Below the pieces are notes generated by a model. It ran no database searches. It saw only the letters and a program-made list of their open reading frames with translations, and was not told the origin of the DNA. Shown here one piece after another: positions 47,664 to 60,400 of a DNA stretch of 64,000 nt. A program made the position numbers and the translations under genes. Source of the DNA: Datnioides undecimradiatus (Eukaryota > Chordata > Actinopteri > Lobotiformes > Datnioididae); NCBI GenBank assembly GCA_008933995.1, contig WARS01000071.1, positions 4,357,652 to 4,421,651 on the forward strand. The letters are read 5' to 3'. Within the stretch, counting starts at the first letter, position 1; each line of letters opens with the position of its first letter.

Positions 47664-50386
47664 ATGAAGACACCGTTTTGGTTATTGCTGGTTCATGGTG
47701 AGTGAGCTATGATTTACAACTCGTATTAATTATCGCAATGCTATTTTTAGCATTTCTAGAATGGAAACCCATTTTTTTGATTTCTTTTGGGAAACGAATA
47801 ATAAATTAGAATGTGAACTGAGGAGGACAACAAATATCCTTCTGTATAAAATAAAGTGATTTTACTTATAATCTAAATTTAATTAGAAGCTGGAAAATGA
47901 ATAGATAGAAACCTCAAACCTATGTTAGAATTTAATATTCTTTGGTCACACATGGGTCATGTTCAAACACAGGCATGTTGTATTCTTAGATCGGGGACAG
48001 AATGTGATCGATGCTGTTTTGAAATGTTTTTGCAAAGACTAATATTATAATATGGGTAAAAAAAAAAGGAAAGTCAAACTGAAAGTCAATTACTGTGGCA
48101 GTGAGAAGTGTCATTCACATGATTTGGTTTTCTTTTTTTGTTGTTTTTTTCCAGCCAGCCTTCAGCTCCAGTGTGATAAAAGTCAGATCAAATCACATGT
48201 TGGAGGTGAATTCATTCTTATCTGCAAGTATGATGCAAACCAGTTCCTGTACAGTAAAAAGTACTGGTGCCGGGGGGACTCTAGACACACCTGTGAGATA
48301 TTAGTCGATTCAGAGCGCCGCACTAAAACTACACGCAGGTCTCAGGTAATGGATGCAGGAAGAAGAGGGCTCTTTGTGAAAGTCACAGATCTCCAGTTTG
48401 ATGATGCCGGCGTGTACTGGGTGGGGATTGACAGAATATATGCTGACATCATGACTTCAGTTAATGTGGTTATCACTGAAGGTACGAGTAAAACAGAAGC
48501 CCTTAATGATTAGCTTTGAAAATGTACGATTTAGAGTTAAACATACATGGACTGCATTTTCTCGCATTCATTTTTTTTATTTATTGTCGAGCTGAATTCA
48601 AATATATCATTTGCTCCTTGTGCCAGTTCCAGTATCTAAACCCAGACTTTGGCCCCTGAGCTCTCTGGTGGACAGACCAACGTGCTGGGGGCAGCCAGTG
48701 ACGGTGCGCTGCGGTTGCAAAAAGGGCACTGGCGTTCATTACACCTGGCATCAAAACACTCACCACAAGCACGTCCTGCTTCACCACTCTTCAGACTTGT
48801 ACCTACACTGTGGCGCAATGGAAAATGACAGCGATTACCACTGTGTTGCCAGTAATGACATAAGCACTGAGGAAAGCGACAGCCTCTCTGTGCAGGTTGT
48901 GATTCCTGCAGACAGCAGCTGTATCTATGTCATTAATATGCCTGGTAAGAACAGGTGGGATGTTGCATTCTCTCCTGTAAACATCAATTCAAGCATTTTC
49001 TGTGAAGCCTGGGTTTGTAATGTTTTATCTGTACCTTAAAAACCCCTCGTAGCTCATGCACAATGAATTACAAGAAATGCTACAACACACCACCATAGTG
49101 CATCATCGTTTCATAACAGGACTTATTTAGATTATGACTATAAAGTTCCAAAAGATCAGAAACACATTGGACATTACAAGTATGATCCTAATACCTCATG
49201 GGGAAAAGTCCATTGAACTCCTCTAATTGCTTTCCACTATCTTGCAGCCACAATGGATAGTGAGTGTAGTTTTACAATAATACTTTTACGACAACTCGCT
49301 GTGGCTTTCAAGTAAAGTGTGGTGATATTATAAAGTGCTTAGTGTGGCTTTTGTACAGCGCTTTTTATAAGGTTTGTGTCATTGTGGACGCCAGAAACCG
49401 CAAGAGCAGATTTTGCTAGACGTCCTGTACAAGAATTCAACATTGAATCTGACTTAATGTCTTTACTCAGGCTGCGGGGGCAGGAACAAGAGGCCAAGCC
49501 ACAAGAACTGACACTTCTGTTATTTCAGGGTCTTCAAAAACGTCTGTGTCCAAATGATCGACAGTTTCTGTTTCATGTGTTTGAAAAAGGCCATGAGCCT
49601 CTGTTTCCTCTGCGCCAATGCGAACTGAGTTTGTTTGTGACTGTGGCAAACAGCATTTCATACCAACCATACCCCTCAACAAACTTGTCGGGCCAACCCA
49701 GAATGCACTTTTTCTTTTTTCTACAAACAAGAAAATCATGTTATTAGTTTTGTGTTTTTAAAACTCTGATAAAGGTCCTGCTCAAACAGCCTCGAAGTAG
49801 GACTATACATTAGAAACACAGGCTTCATAGACTCCAGTGATAAGGTGTGATCTGTTTTGAGATTCATATTGCACAAGGTTCAGGTTCATGAAAGAATGCC
49901 ATTGTAATGACTTCCCTTTGAATCATCAGGCCAACCCATTTATGACTGCGCGGACAGAATGAGCACCACCACGACCAAAACTCCACCTCAGACCACGTGC
50001 CAAGCGACCGTGAAAGTCCACTCAGGCACGGGAAACCAGTCTTTGCAAATTAACCTTACTGATCACAATCTGTTTTTCAGCAGGTGAGATTACACAATGT
50101 TTGTTTTACTCAGTTTACTGGGAATGAAAATCATTCACCAGTGTGACTTCACATTTCTCCTCAAAGTGTTTGTTGAAAACTAGTCAGTGATGAAAATGTT
50201 TTGTTGTTTCTCAGGGCTTGGACAGGAGTGCCATTTGGGTATGCATTACTGCGTTGGGCTTCCTTTGGCTCCTTATTGGTATTCCTGTGCATGGTAATCA
50301 AATGCAGCAAACCCAGACACAAAAGTGCCAAGAAGAAGAAGAAGAGGGAGGCGCATTTCAAGCCAATGCCCCATTTGGCTCAGTGA
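47664..50386 (+). CDS. CD300/pIgR-like (CMRF35-like) immunoglobulin membrane receptor
   Basis: Predicted type I leukocyte surface receptor; ligand unknown. Exons: 47664-47697 (signal peptide start, MKTPFWLLLVH), 48155-48481, 48627-48944, 49930-50083, 50215-50386 (TGA). All are in phase, giving about 334 residues. Exon 2 is a V-type Ig domain with the CD300/pIgR hallmarks KYWCRG, HTCEILV and DAGVYWVGI. Exon 3 is a second Ig domain (VTVRCGCK, SDYHCVAS). Exon 4 is a Thr-rich stalk with two N-glycosylation sequons (NQS, NLT). Exon 5 has a hydrophobic segment of about residues 283-306 (VPFGYALLRWASFG, then SLLVFLCMVI) containing an Arg, and a Lys-rich tail (KKKKKREAHF) with no tyrosine. The usual Cys of the YWC motif in domain 1 is Val here. 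A poly(A) signal lies at 50692. The orthologue is uncertain. Confidence 0.85.
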
Positions 50387-50691
50387 TCTGCATTTTCCAG
50401 TGGTAGTTCTCTAGAAGTCATATCAGACTATCTGTTTTGTTAGTTTTATTGTTGATACCAAGGTTCTTTGATAGCAAGTGACGGTAACGTGTTGATTTGT
50501 GAAGATTATGTACGTCAGCATGTTTATCAGCGTCTCATGGCAATATTTGTAGCATTTATTTATTAGAAACGATAGCTGTCCAATGCCACTACCAATACTT
50601 ACAGGCCATCTCAGACCCTTGCATGCTTTTCCAGGACTAAATGTCACCACATTTGCTCTAGTGATAGTGCATTTGCTATAAAATATATTGA

Positions 50692-50697
50692 AATAAA
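50692..50697 (+). promoter_or_regulatory. AATAAA polyadenylation signal of the CD300-like gene
   Basis: AATAAA about 305 nt after the stop, in AT-rich sequence. Confidence 0.6.
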
Positions 50698-51470
50698 AGT
50701 GTTTTTCATAAAATGAGGCAACAAAAAAAGCATTTACAGTCCCAGCTGGGTATGTTGAAGGCAGAAACCAGGCCTTCTTTGTTAGAACCCGAATTTCCTT
50801 TATATCAGATCACACAAATGCAGTTAGCCTGAGTGTTTATTATCATTTCATTCTTCCATGTAAACAGGTCATACAATAGGCCATTATGAAACACAGAGGA
50901 ATACGTCAAGCCCTGCACTTCCTCACACAGGAAAGCTAAACCTGAATGTTCAAACCAACTAGGTCCTAATGAAAGTCCATGCAGCCGCACCAATGCTAAA
51001 TCTAGTCTGTGGGATTGATTTTGATAGTCGCATGAGTGTGATTTGAGAAACTAGTCAGTGAAGGAGTGTGTTTGTTTGTTGATCAATGGTGAGGTACTTT
51101 ATGGCTACTGTTAAATACTGTATATGGTCTAAATTGGTGTCATAAAAATGTGTTGACTTGTGTTTGGTGCTGGACACAGCTGTACTCAGGGTAGATTCAG
51201 GATGGACCCCTGATTCAGTATTATTCACATTGGTGTGTACAAATTGTCACTCAAAAAACAATTTTGGCTTTGTCTGTTCTTTTTTTTCTTTTTTAAAAGC
51301 GTTTACTTTGCACTGTTGAAACTACTCTATTTAACTTGAATGTCGATACGGTTTAAAGTAAAACTTTTCATTCCAAAACCTCATCAGTAATGTATTATTT
51401 AGCAGATAATCAGAAGGGGAGGGAAGAGGAGGGTTGGCCAGCTATGCCAAAAACCGCAGCCGTCAAGACG
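50698..51470. other. Intergenic region, no gene seen
   Basis: AT-rich sequence between the CD300-like 3' end and the presumed 5' exon of the decayed CCP gene copy. Only short open frames are present. Confidence 0.5.
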
Positions 51471-54400
51471 CAGCTCAGTTTAACTGTTTCCTGAGGCAGC
51501 AGCCGCCACCGTGATCCCACTCATGTAAAAGTGATTCTTCATATTTGACTAATTTGGGTAAGTTGCGAATAAATGCGACGCTTTCCCGAACTGTGTCACT
51601 GACAAAAACGCCACTAAAACAATTCGTCATCGCGGGTTTGTTGACGTTACTCGACCTTTCAGGGATTTAACATCGTGGGTGACAGGAGCGGACTCAAACA
51701 CATGTTTCAACGCAGTTTGCGCCAGATTTACGTCAAATTTTCACTAAATGTGAGATATATCGTGGTAAAATCAAGAGCTGGGCAGACTCGGGTGGACGCG
51801 ACTTGTGACGCGTTCACGTGTTTTGTTTTGATTCAAGAAGATGGAGCGTTCGACGCGCGCGCGTGCACGAGCCACTTGCTCTGGCATCTCTCTCTGCGAC
51901 TTTTAACCATGTGTAAACTGAAATTTTCGGTTAAAACTGACGCTACATTCAAATTATGAAATAGCTGTTTGACAAATATCAACCAGTGAAGTTACATAAG
52001 AAGACACTTTGTTTATTAAACATTAGCAGATTTTTAGTGGAGTTTGACTTTTTGTCTTTTCAACCAGGCTGTCTTAATCCTGGCTGCCTAAATATAGAAA
52101 TACACATAAACTGAAATAGCAATATACATTAACTTGAGACAAAATAGAGTATCTTAACCCTTTAACACCTGAGCCTGTCCTGTAAGTGCTTTTGCCCATT
52201 TTTCCAGAATGCCTGGAACTTTCAATACCTGGCAGTTATTTACAATTTACTGCATGTTAGAAGAGTGTGATTGGATTTTAGAGATTTAGTGAACAAACAA
52301 CACTGCAATTATACATGAATAGCAGATTTTGAAAAGTATAAAACTATTTCCAATCAAATTCGAGAGTCTGTGTCTCATAATGTGAGTTAACAGACCATAA
52401 AATAGAAACGCTCTCCACCACTGTGTGTGTAGTGTGTGTGACGCAAGTAAAATGACTGTTTAATAAAACAAAGCACAGGGACAGTATTGTGGTTCATGAC
52501 TAATTTCCATCACATGACATATTGAATCAACAAGCGTTCACAAGTGCTCTGGAACAAAGACGCGACGTGATCATTTCAACAATAAAAATACTTTATTCTA
52601 TTTCTGCTCTCTGCCTAAAAAAATGAAGGGACAGCCCCAGTACAAAAATAATATGTTTTTACGTATCTCATCTAACTTCATGAACAAGCAACAAGCTTCA
52701 CCAATATGCCAACTTGAAGCATACATGCATGGAGGGAGAGACAATGAATAAACAGACTTGGAAAAACACTACAGGCTGTGTGTGCTTCCAGGGTCAGCCA
52801 TGGTTGGGTGTTGGTGACGGTAACTCAAATCTCCTCAGTGAATATGACCTAATGTCAAAGTTTAGATAATTAAGTAATATAATTTATGATTATGCTGTAA
52901 TTTTTAATGTGTTTACGTGTCAGCACACACAACCTGAACTGATCGTCTCTCATTTGCATTTATCTTTGCCAGAAGGCTTAATCACTCCATTGAAGTCCCA
53001 TCATGGGTGTCACATACTATCTACTACTGAGCAGTCTTAGCCTTGCCATCTGTGCGAGAGAAGCTTGTGCCACACAGACTGGTGACAAGTGAGTTGGACT
53101 TGGAATTGGGGGTGGGGTTGAGATGGTGACTGAAAGGCCTAAGCATATGATTCACACTATTATCAGACTTATCTGTCTATTCAGTGGCTGCTTGTGCACT
53201 AAAGACGTGGGCATTGTCACCCATGAAGTGACCTCTCCCACCAGAATAGGAATATTTCATCATAGGAAAAGGTGATCACTCACAACAACTTTGTATTGAT
53301 TTGCAGTGAGCTTTACTCATAAGAGAACATGGGGACCCAACTCATACCAGCAACAGTCCCCTTGTAGCATAACAGATCAGCTCAGTGGAAGGATCACACA
53401 TTCAGGCCTCTTCTGTCCTTTTGGTGTAAGCTACACATGCACTTGCCTACTTATTGTGAATATGGTAATTGATGACTAATCTGACCAGATACCACTATCT
53501 CTATAGGCCATTGTCAGGGCCTGTTTTTGCACCACTGAACATTCAAACGTGCTTTCATTGTAATGAGGAGTTCATGCACTGCAGCTCAACTATAATAACC
53601 CTTTCCATCTTCCATCTATTCTGAGATTCTCAATCGCTTGACGAAGACTTGCACTTCTGTTTTTCCTCATATTGCACTAATGCACAAGCATCATCTCAGC
53701 CATCAAATGTGCGCTGTCGACCACAGCTTCCTAGCCACTGATCTCTTTGCCACAGATCTAAATGCGGATATCATTTCAGTCACTGTTCCTATAGAAACCA
53801 GAGTCAGGAGTGGTCTTTGTGACTGAAGCTCCTTTCATCTGTGCCCCAACAATGAACCCTGTTTCAAGGTTGCTTAGATCTTTTCCTCCTGGCATCTTGA
53901 AACAAAAAAGACGTATCTACGTATCTACTTAACATACCAGCATATATATACTCTTTCAGATGAATATAATACATATAATACAATATCTAGTGTCTGTTGA
54001 ATCTGTTTTCTGTTTTCAGGGAAGATCTGTGGCTATGCTGGAGAGGTGGAAAACGGACATGTCGATATGTCTGAGTTTGGTGCTAAAATCGTTAATTAAT
54101 TTTAACTCTAAAGTGTCAGCACCTGTTGTGGTTCCTAATATTGTTTTTAATTCCCTTATGAGCTACAAATTGGTTGGTAAACAGGAAATCGTTTGTGGAT
54201 TCAAAGGGTGGATGGACAGGTATACATGTGAAGGTTTGTAATCTGTAGATAATATTAGACGACACAAGACTAAATAAAAACTGAGTATCTGTTTCCATTC
54301 TAATGGATGTGTATAATGTGCATTTTGCAGTGGTGACCTGTGATCGGCCACCTGCGGTTCTGAAAGGCACTTTCATTACAAAGACGAATATGAATACGGA

Positions 54401-54984
54401 GACGTTGTACAGTACAGCTGTCAAAAGAATTTTACACTTATTGGATCAAAATTAATAACATGTTCAGCAGAGTATTTGAGCCTTATCCTCCAGCATGTAT
54501 CAGTAAGTGTTTTTTTTATTTTTCTAAAACTCTTACACTTACACTATCATTATCACTATCATGTGTTAACAGTTGAATGAACCCCAGTGACGGTATGTAA
54601 AAAGTATAAACAAGATAATGTATGATGTTATGATGGCAACGTGTTTACGGATACAAGGCTACTGTGACATACCAGTGCAGATCTGGATGTGCTATGATAA
54701 CTGACATGATGATAACGTGATGTTTTATATGTTTAGAAATAAAAGCACAAAATTCTAATTCACTCTCTTAGCTATTCCTGGTTTCTGCTTTTTAGGTTAA
54801 ATAAAGCAGAAATCAGGAACAATCTTGTCCACAATCACGACACGCAAACATTTTATCAAATATAATGCCCTATACCTGAATGTTTCCTCAAAACATTGCT
54901 CAGACCTTGTTGATAAGTCTCAGTAAGATACAGCAGATAGACTTCTAATGTTTTTAATTGTGTATCTTCATCAGTTATGAAATT
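51471..54984 (+). pseudogene. Decayed complement-regulator-like CCP gene (copy A)
   Basis: A broken sister of the gene at 57,464-63,846. A presumed noncoding 5' exon ends at 51557 before gtaagt, in sequence similar to the copy B donor at 56519. The signal exon follows an acceptor at about 52968 and starts at 53003 (MGVTYYLLLSSL, against MGVTHFLLLSCL in B), but its donor is lost and the frame runs to a stop. No CCP1 exon is found. A CCP2 pair at about 54022-54236 has a stop soon after GAKIVN and a changed middle. A CCP3-like exon at about 54332-54509 has a frameshift after the first Cys segment. A CCP4-like scrap (tgcagatctggat, near 54676) follows. About 54567-54984 aligns with the copy B intron at 61983-62252. 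Alternative: a noncoding but transcribed relic. Confidence 0.75.
53090..54015. other. Insertion-like stretch inside copy A where CCP1 should be
   Basis: In copy B the CCP1 exon lies within 110 nt of the signal exon. In copy A the corresponding 0.9 kb shows no CCP1 similarity and carries unrelated sequence. It is possibly an inserted repeat; I could not identify the family or find terminal repeats. Confidence 0.35.
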
Positions 54985-57423
54985 TACCCCTTCCCTCCTG
55001 CTATCTCTTTCTCTCCTTCTTGGTAGCCATAGGACTCTGAGGGGGTGGATCTCATCCAAAGCTTCCCCCAAAACTCAGCAACGCCCGAAGAACTTACTTA
55101 CAATCTTAATCTCATCAATAAACCGTTCAACTGAATCCCATTGATGGTGTGGTCCTTGCTAGTGAAAGTACAGATAATTTCTCCATAGAGTAATCTTTTC
55201 TTCACAGCCTCTTAATTTGAGTTTGAATTTGAATTTAAGTAACACAATTAAAGTGAACATAGATCTCGCAGAAACTCACCAGAGACAATGAAATGAAGGG
55301 GTGTGTAACTAAAAACTTAACATATATTTATAATGAAGATTTATAATGAGTGATGCAGACAGGTGTAGGATCATTTCTCGTTATTAGACAAATGTAAATA
55401 CCTCACCTATTTGTCTGGAGCCACATTATTTGCATAATGAATCAGCTGTGAGTTGTTTTATGGTGAAGAAATACAGTGTCTAAATTGGTACAATAAAAAT
55501 TCCATGTGCTGGAACAGTTTAGTACTGGACACAGAATACTGCATCAGCTACACATCCAAGATATGATTAAATCTCTGAATCGCTACTACTGAATTTAGAC
55601 TGAATTTAAATGTAAGGTAATTACAAATAAAACTGCCATCCACCATCCACCCTTGTGGTGTCTCCTTCCTCTGGCTGCTGTGCTATTTTACAGAGGAAGG
55701 ACAGAATCATTGTGAAGGAGGAACATTACAGTGACTTGTTTTGAAGGAGGAAGTACATCATTTCCTCACATAGACTCTGCCAGGGCTGGGTCCATTACAT
55801 CACACTCTGTGAATGCCTCGGCTGATAGTCGGCCTCGTTAGTACTCAAGTGACTGGCCAGCACAAGATGCATCAGGTATAAAAAAGGTTTGGTTTACAAA
55901 GAGGATCTGGAAATTTTCAGGAGCAGCATCCAAATTTACTTTCATCCAAGACAGAATGGCAAGGTCACCTTTACACCTTCTGTGTGTCCCCCCAAGTTTG
56001 CTGTTGGGAGTAGTGCTGTGTATGACAACACATGGATCCAACAGCTACAGGGCGAGACTGCTAAGTACTGAGAAGGCACCTGTTGCTGGAAGCCTGTAGC
56101 CCCATAAGCCATGTATGTTAATGTGGCAGCTGATAAGAAGCTGTTTGTTTGGAAACAGGTCACAGGTCTCTTTGGTTGGTGTATAGGCCCAAATAATTAG
56201 AATATTATATATTAATATTAATATAAAGCTTTTGAAAAGGGAAAGTATTTATCTCTGTGGTGTTTGGAGTGCGTGTTAAAGTAAACTGTCCTCAATTGCA
56301 ACCTAAATTGTCACCTATTGTTATATTTATTTTTTCAGTAGCAGTGAAATTGCGTGGTTTAGCCGTTAAAAGCCGTTGTGGCGTTGGTGACTTTCGATTT
56401 AAGGACATTCCTGCGTCACCCACGGTTAGGCTACGCCTATTTCCGTAAAGATACCGCAGGCGTCACAAAAGGCTCAACTTCACATCTACCACACCACTAA
56501 TTCTTCACGTCCACTGGGGGTAAGTTAAAGGCTTAACACGTCTCTTCACAAACTGCTTTAACAACACTAACCGAAAACAGGACGGCGGTAACGCACTAAC
56601 GTGGCTAATAGTTAGCGTCGGTCCGTGCTACGTAAGCTAATTTAGCTGCTTTAGCTAGCTAACACGGCCTTTCTCAACACTGTCAGTTGCGATTTGACGA
56701 GTTTAATATTGTTTTTGGTCTCAGCAAATTCAGACATCGAGTTAAAGCCGGTTCCGTATGTTTCCCCAACTCCGAATATCTATCGGTAATATCGGCGTTG
56801 GTCTTGTTAAAAATAATAAGATATTGAGAGACTTGAGCCATTAGTTTGTCTGTGACGCGGTGCCGCCCACAGTGTTTTGACAAAAGAAGATGGAGGGTCA
56901 ATGTGCGGGACGTGCCAGCTTTAAGAGTCAAACATTTACTGTTATATCGCTGCGTGTGTATTTCTCTTTCTTTAAAGGCACGCCGAATTAACCGGTCAAA
57001 ACAGTCGCTACAGACAAGCTGTGAATTAGCTCTATAAATTTAGCTACGCGAGCAGTTTAACGTTGATTAGCAGACATTGAGAGAATTTGAATGGAGTTCG
57101 GCGCATGATTCCCTACTCTAGCGACGAAACCAGGCTGAGCTCATTTAGGTTGACTAAGTAGTATGCGCATTTATTTGCAGTGATCAACCACTGACATGCA
57201 TTTAAGACTAAACATTTAATGTTACTCCATATATTGGGTGTTTTAACCGTAGCTCAAGATGGTCTAGTAAACCCGCTCTTCTCATTAACTTTTCATGTTT
57301 GCAATTTAACGCGTCCTAATGTGACGGCCCCGCTTGAATGCAGTCAGCCATTTTAACCACGTTGATATCATTATTAAAATGACTAAATGACTGTTATTTG
57401 GTATTTGCGTTTGTCTTTGGCAG
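54985..57423. other. Region between CCP gene copies, with copy B promoter and noncoding first exon
   Basis: About 55.0-56.3 kb shows nothing I can identify. A presumed noncoding first exon of copy B ends at 56519 (GGG before gtaagt) and is supported by similarity to the corresponding copy A donor at 51557. The second exon begins at 57424 after a cag acceptor. Confidence 0.45.
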
Positions 57424-57463
57424 AAAGCTTCACTGACTTCAGTCAGACTTGTCAGATCCCGTC

Positions 57464-60400
57464 ATGGGCGTCACACACTTCTTACTCCTGAGCTGTCTTG
57501 GCCTTGCCACCACTGCTGAAGGTGAGATAATCATGTGACGTCTGTGTGATTATGAACAAGCTGGTGTTTGGTCTCAAATTAACTTGTCTTCACTTCTGGT
57601 GTTCACCCTCTCTTTATTTCTCGTCATAGCTCAAGACTGTGGCAGACCTGTCGGAGGACCCAACATGCGTTTAAAGGACGAATATATTCTTTTAGAGACG
57701 TTCTCAGATAAGAGCTCAGCTAGTTTTACCTGTGAAGTTGGCTATGTGTCAGTGGGAGGGTCTGCATCTATTACTTGTACTGCTGGCTCTTGGAGTCCTG
57801 TGAGGCTGATATGCGAGAGTAAATATAAGCTGGTTTAATTCCATAATTTGAATCCTTTTATGTTAATAACATCCTACCAACACACAGATGAATGACATAT
57901 AATATCTAGAGGACAGTATGAGTCATTTGAGTGGAATGATATACAGTAATTTTCACGAAGAATTTCATCCTTATTTTTTTTCTAGAGAAGAACTGTGGCT
58001 CTGCTGGAGAAGTTGAACATGGACACATTGACTACTCTGAAGGGACTGAATTTGGCAGTAAAATTGTGATCACTTGCGATACTGGGTAAGCATAATCTCA
58101 CAACTGTAATCGTTCATATTGTTTCATATTTTAATATGTAACTCTGAATTTTAACGCTAAAAGATCAATATAAATTTTGTTTCCCAATCAAATAGATGTT
58201 TATTTCTATCTAAGTGAGTGTTTTTTTTTTGTTTTTTTGTTTTTGTTTTTTTTTTTTTGTTTTTAAATTCTTTAGTTACAGATTTGTTGGTAAACCAGGA
58301 CCAAGAGAAATCTTTTGTGAAGATAAAGGGTGGAATGACAGGTTACCTGTATGTGAAGGTTTGTAATCTCTGCGTGTTAATACCAGTCACACAACCTACC
58401 CTAAAAATTCTGCATCTGTTTAATTTCTAACAGATGTCATTTTTATTTTGCAGTGGTGACTTGTGACCGACCACCTGCAGATACGAGTGCCACTTTGAGT
58501 CCAGACAAAGATGCCTATAACTACAGAGAAGTTGTACACTACAGTTGTCCTAAAGGGTTATCTTTGATTGGAGTAAATTCAATAACATGTTCACATAATG
58601 GGACATTTGACCCTGATCCTAATCCTCCTCCAACATGTAAAAGTAAGTTTTTCTTGTATTAAGTTAATTTTTTTTCTAAAACTCTCAATTTTCCCAAAGC
58701 AAATATCAGCTGTGACTCCTCTTACACCCTCTAGAATAGACTGTTTTAGACAGTTGTATTAATTTCCTTTCTAAATATTCTTTCCTGCAGGGGTTGAGTG
58801 TAGAGATATTGATATTGAAAACGCTGACTGGACTGGAGGTTCTCGACCGCCTTATGGATTCAAGGATATGGTGACCTTCAAGTGCAGATCTGGATATACT
58901 ATGGAGGGGGAGGGAACCCTGAAATGTGGCGAAAATAATGAGTGGTCACCTGAGCCACCAACATGTCGGCGTAAGTCAAATAAAAATTATTGCTTAAATT
59001 TGGGTATGCAAATTCATCTCAAATTATTATGTTTGAAATGATCCAAACATTTCCTAACCCAGGGGTCGTTGCTTTCTTATGATCAGCTTTAACACAATTA
59101 TTCATTTTGTTGTTTTCACTTCAAATGACTCTTTATATGCTTTGTGAAATTAATACACCAAAAATACTTCACAACCATGTCATCCACTACCCATGTTGGC
59201 AAATGGATCTTTCAGTCCAAACAAACTAGTCTGTCACTACAGAGAAGCTGAATACAGTTGTCAAAGAGGTTTTACACTAATAGGACCAAAATCAATAACA
59301 TGTTCAGACGATGGAACGTTGAAGCCAAATAAGTTACTGCTTTCTACGCACGCATCACCCAACCCAAGTAAAAACATGATACTTATGCAGGTGCACGTGT
59401 CTTCATGTTCTCATATGCTATTAATCATATAAAGTTCTATATACTTAATTATCAGTAATTTCCCGTTCCCATTTCTTTTGTCTTTTGCTAGTTAGTTAAA
59501 TTAAGTTTAAAAGTCAGAAAATAGCCACACTCTAATTTTATTATCGCTACATTTTTGTCGTTCTTATCTTGCAGCGGTGACTTGTCGCGGACAACTAATG
59601 TTGCCAAATGGATCTTTCAGTCCAAACAAAAACGTCTATGACTATAGAGATACTGTAAAATTTACTTGTCAAGAAGGTTTCAGGCTTGAGGGATCGAACT
59701 CAATAACATGTTCAGAGGATGGGACATTTAAGCCTGAACCCCCAACATGTACCAGTACGTACTTTCTTTTGCTTTGTCTTTTGCTAGGTAGTTAAATCAA
59801 ATTTTACAGAGCCACAACATTGATCACTATTTATGTTTGCTCTCAAACAACCTTTTATTCATGGTGTGGAATTAATAAATTGTAAAATTTCAGGGTAAAT
59901 TCATAAAATCCTGTGTGCAGCACTATTTCACAACCAGATCAAACTGCCAGTTGCCCTCTGATTCGGAGCCCCCTTGTAAATAACACCTTTAATACCAGCT
60001 CGGTGTCGGTTTCCATCCTAATAGGTGTCACTTCTGTTTTGCAGTGGTGACTTGTGCGCCACCTATGTTGGCAGGTGGAACTGTCAGTCCAAACAAACCA
60101 GTCTATCAGTATAAAGACGTTGTACAATACAGTTGTCCCAAAGATTTTACACCAATAGGACCACATTCAATAACATGTTCAGATGATGGGACATTTAAGC
60201 CTGCGCCCCCAACATGTACCAGTAAGTACTTTCCACTTTAAATATTCCTGTGCCTGCAGTTTTTGCAAAGTGAAGATCCTCATATTGACAGTGCTGACTG
60301 CACTGACTAGGGCTCCTGACTCCCTCACAGATACAAATTATGTTAGGAAATTGCTGATTTTAAAAGAACAAACACATTTTATGGATTTATCCTGAAATTT

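Noticed and set aside
49376..49747. Possible extra exon of the CD300-like gene
   Set aside because: No Ig or stalk similarity, no suitable splice sites, and the flanking exons already join in phase.
51675..51959. A 94-codon open frame upstream of copy A
   Set aside because: No family resemblance; it lies in the presumed first intron of the decayed gene, and its length alone is not persuasive.
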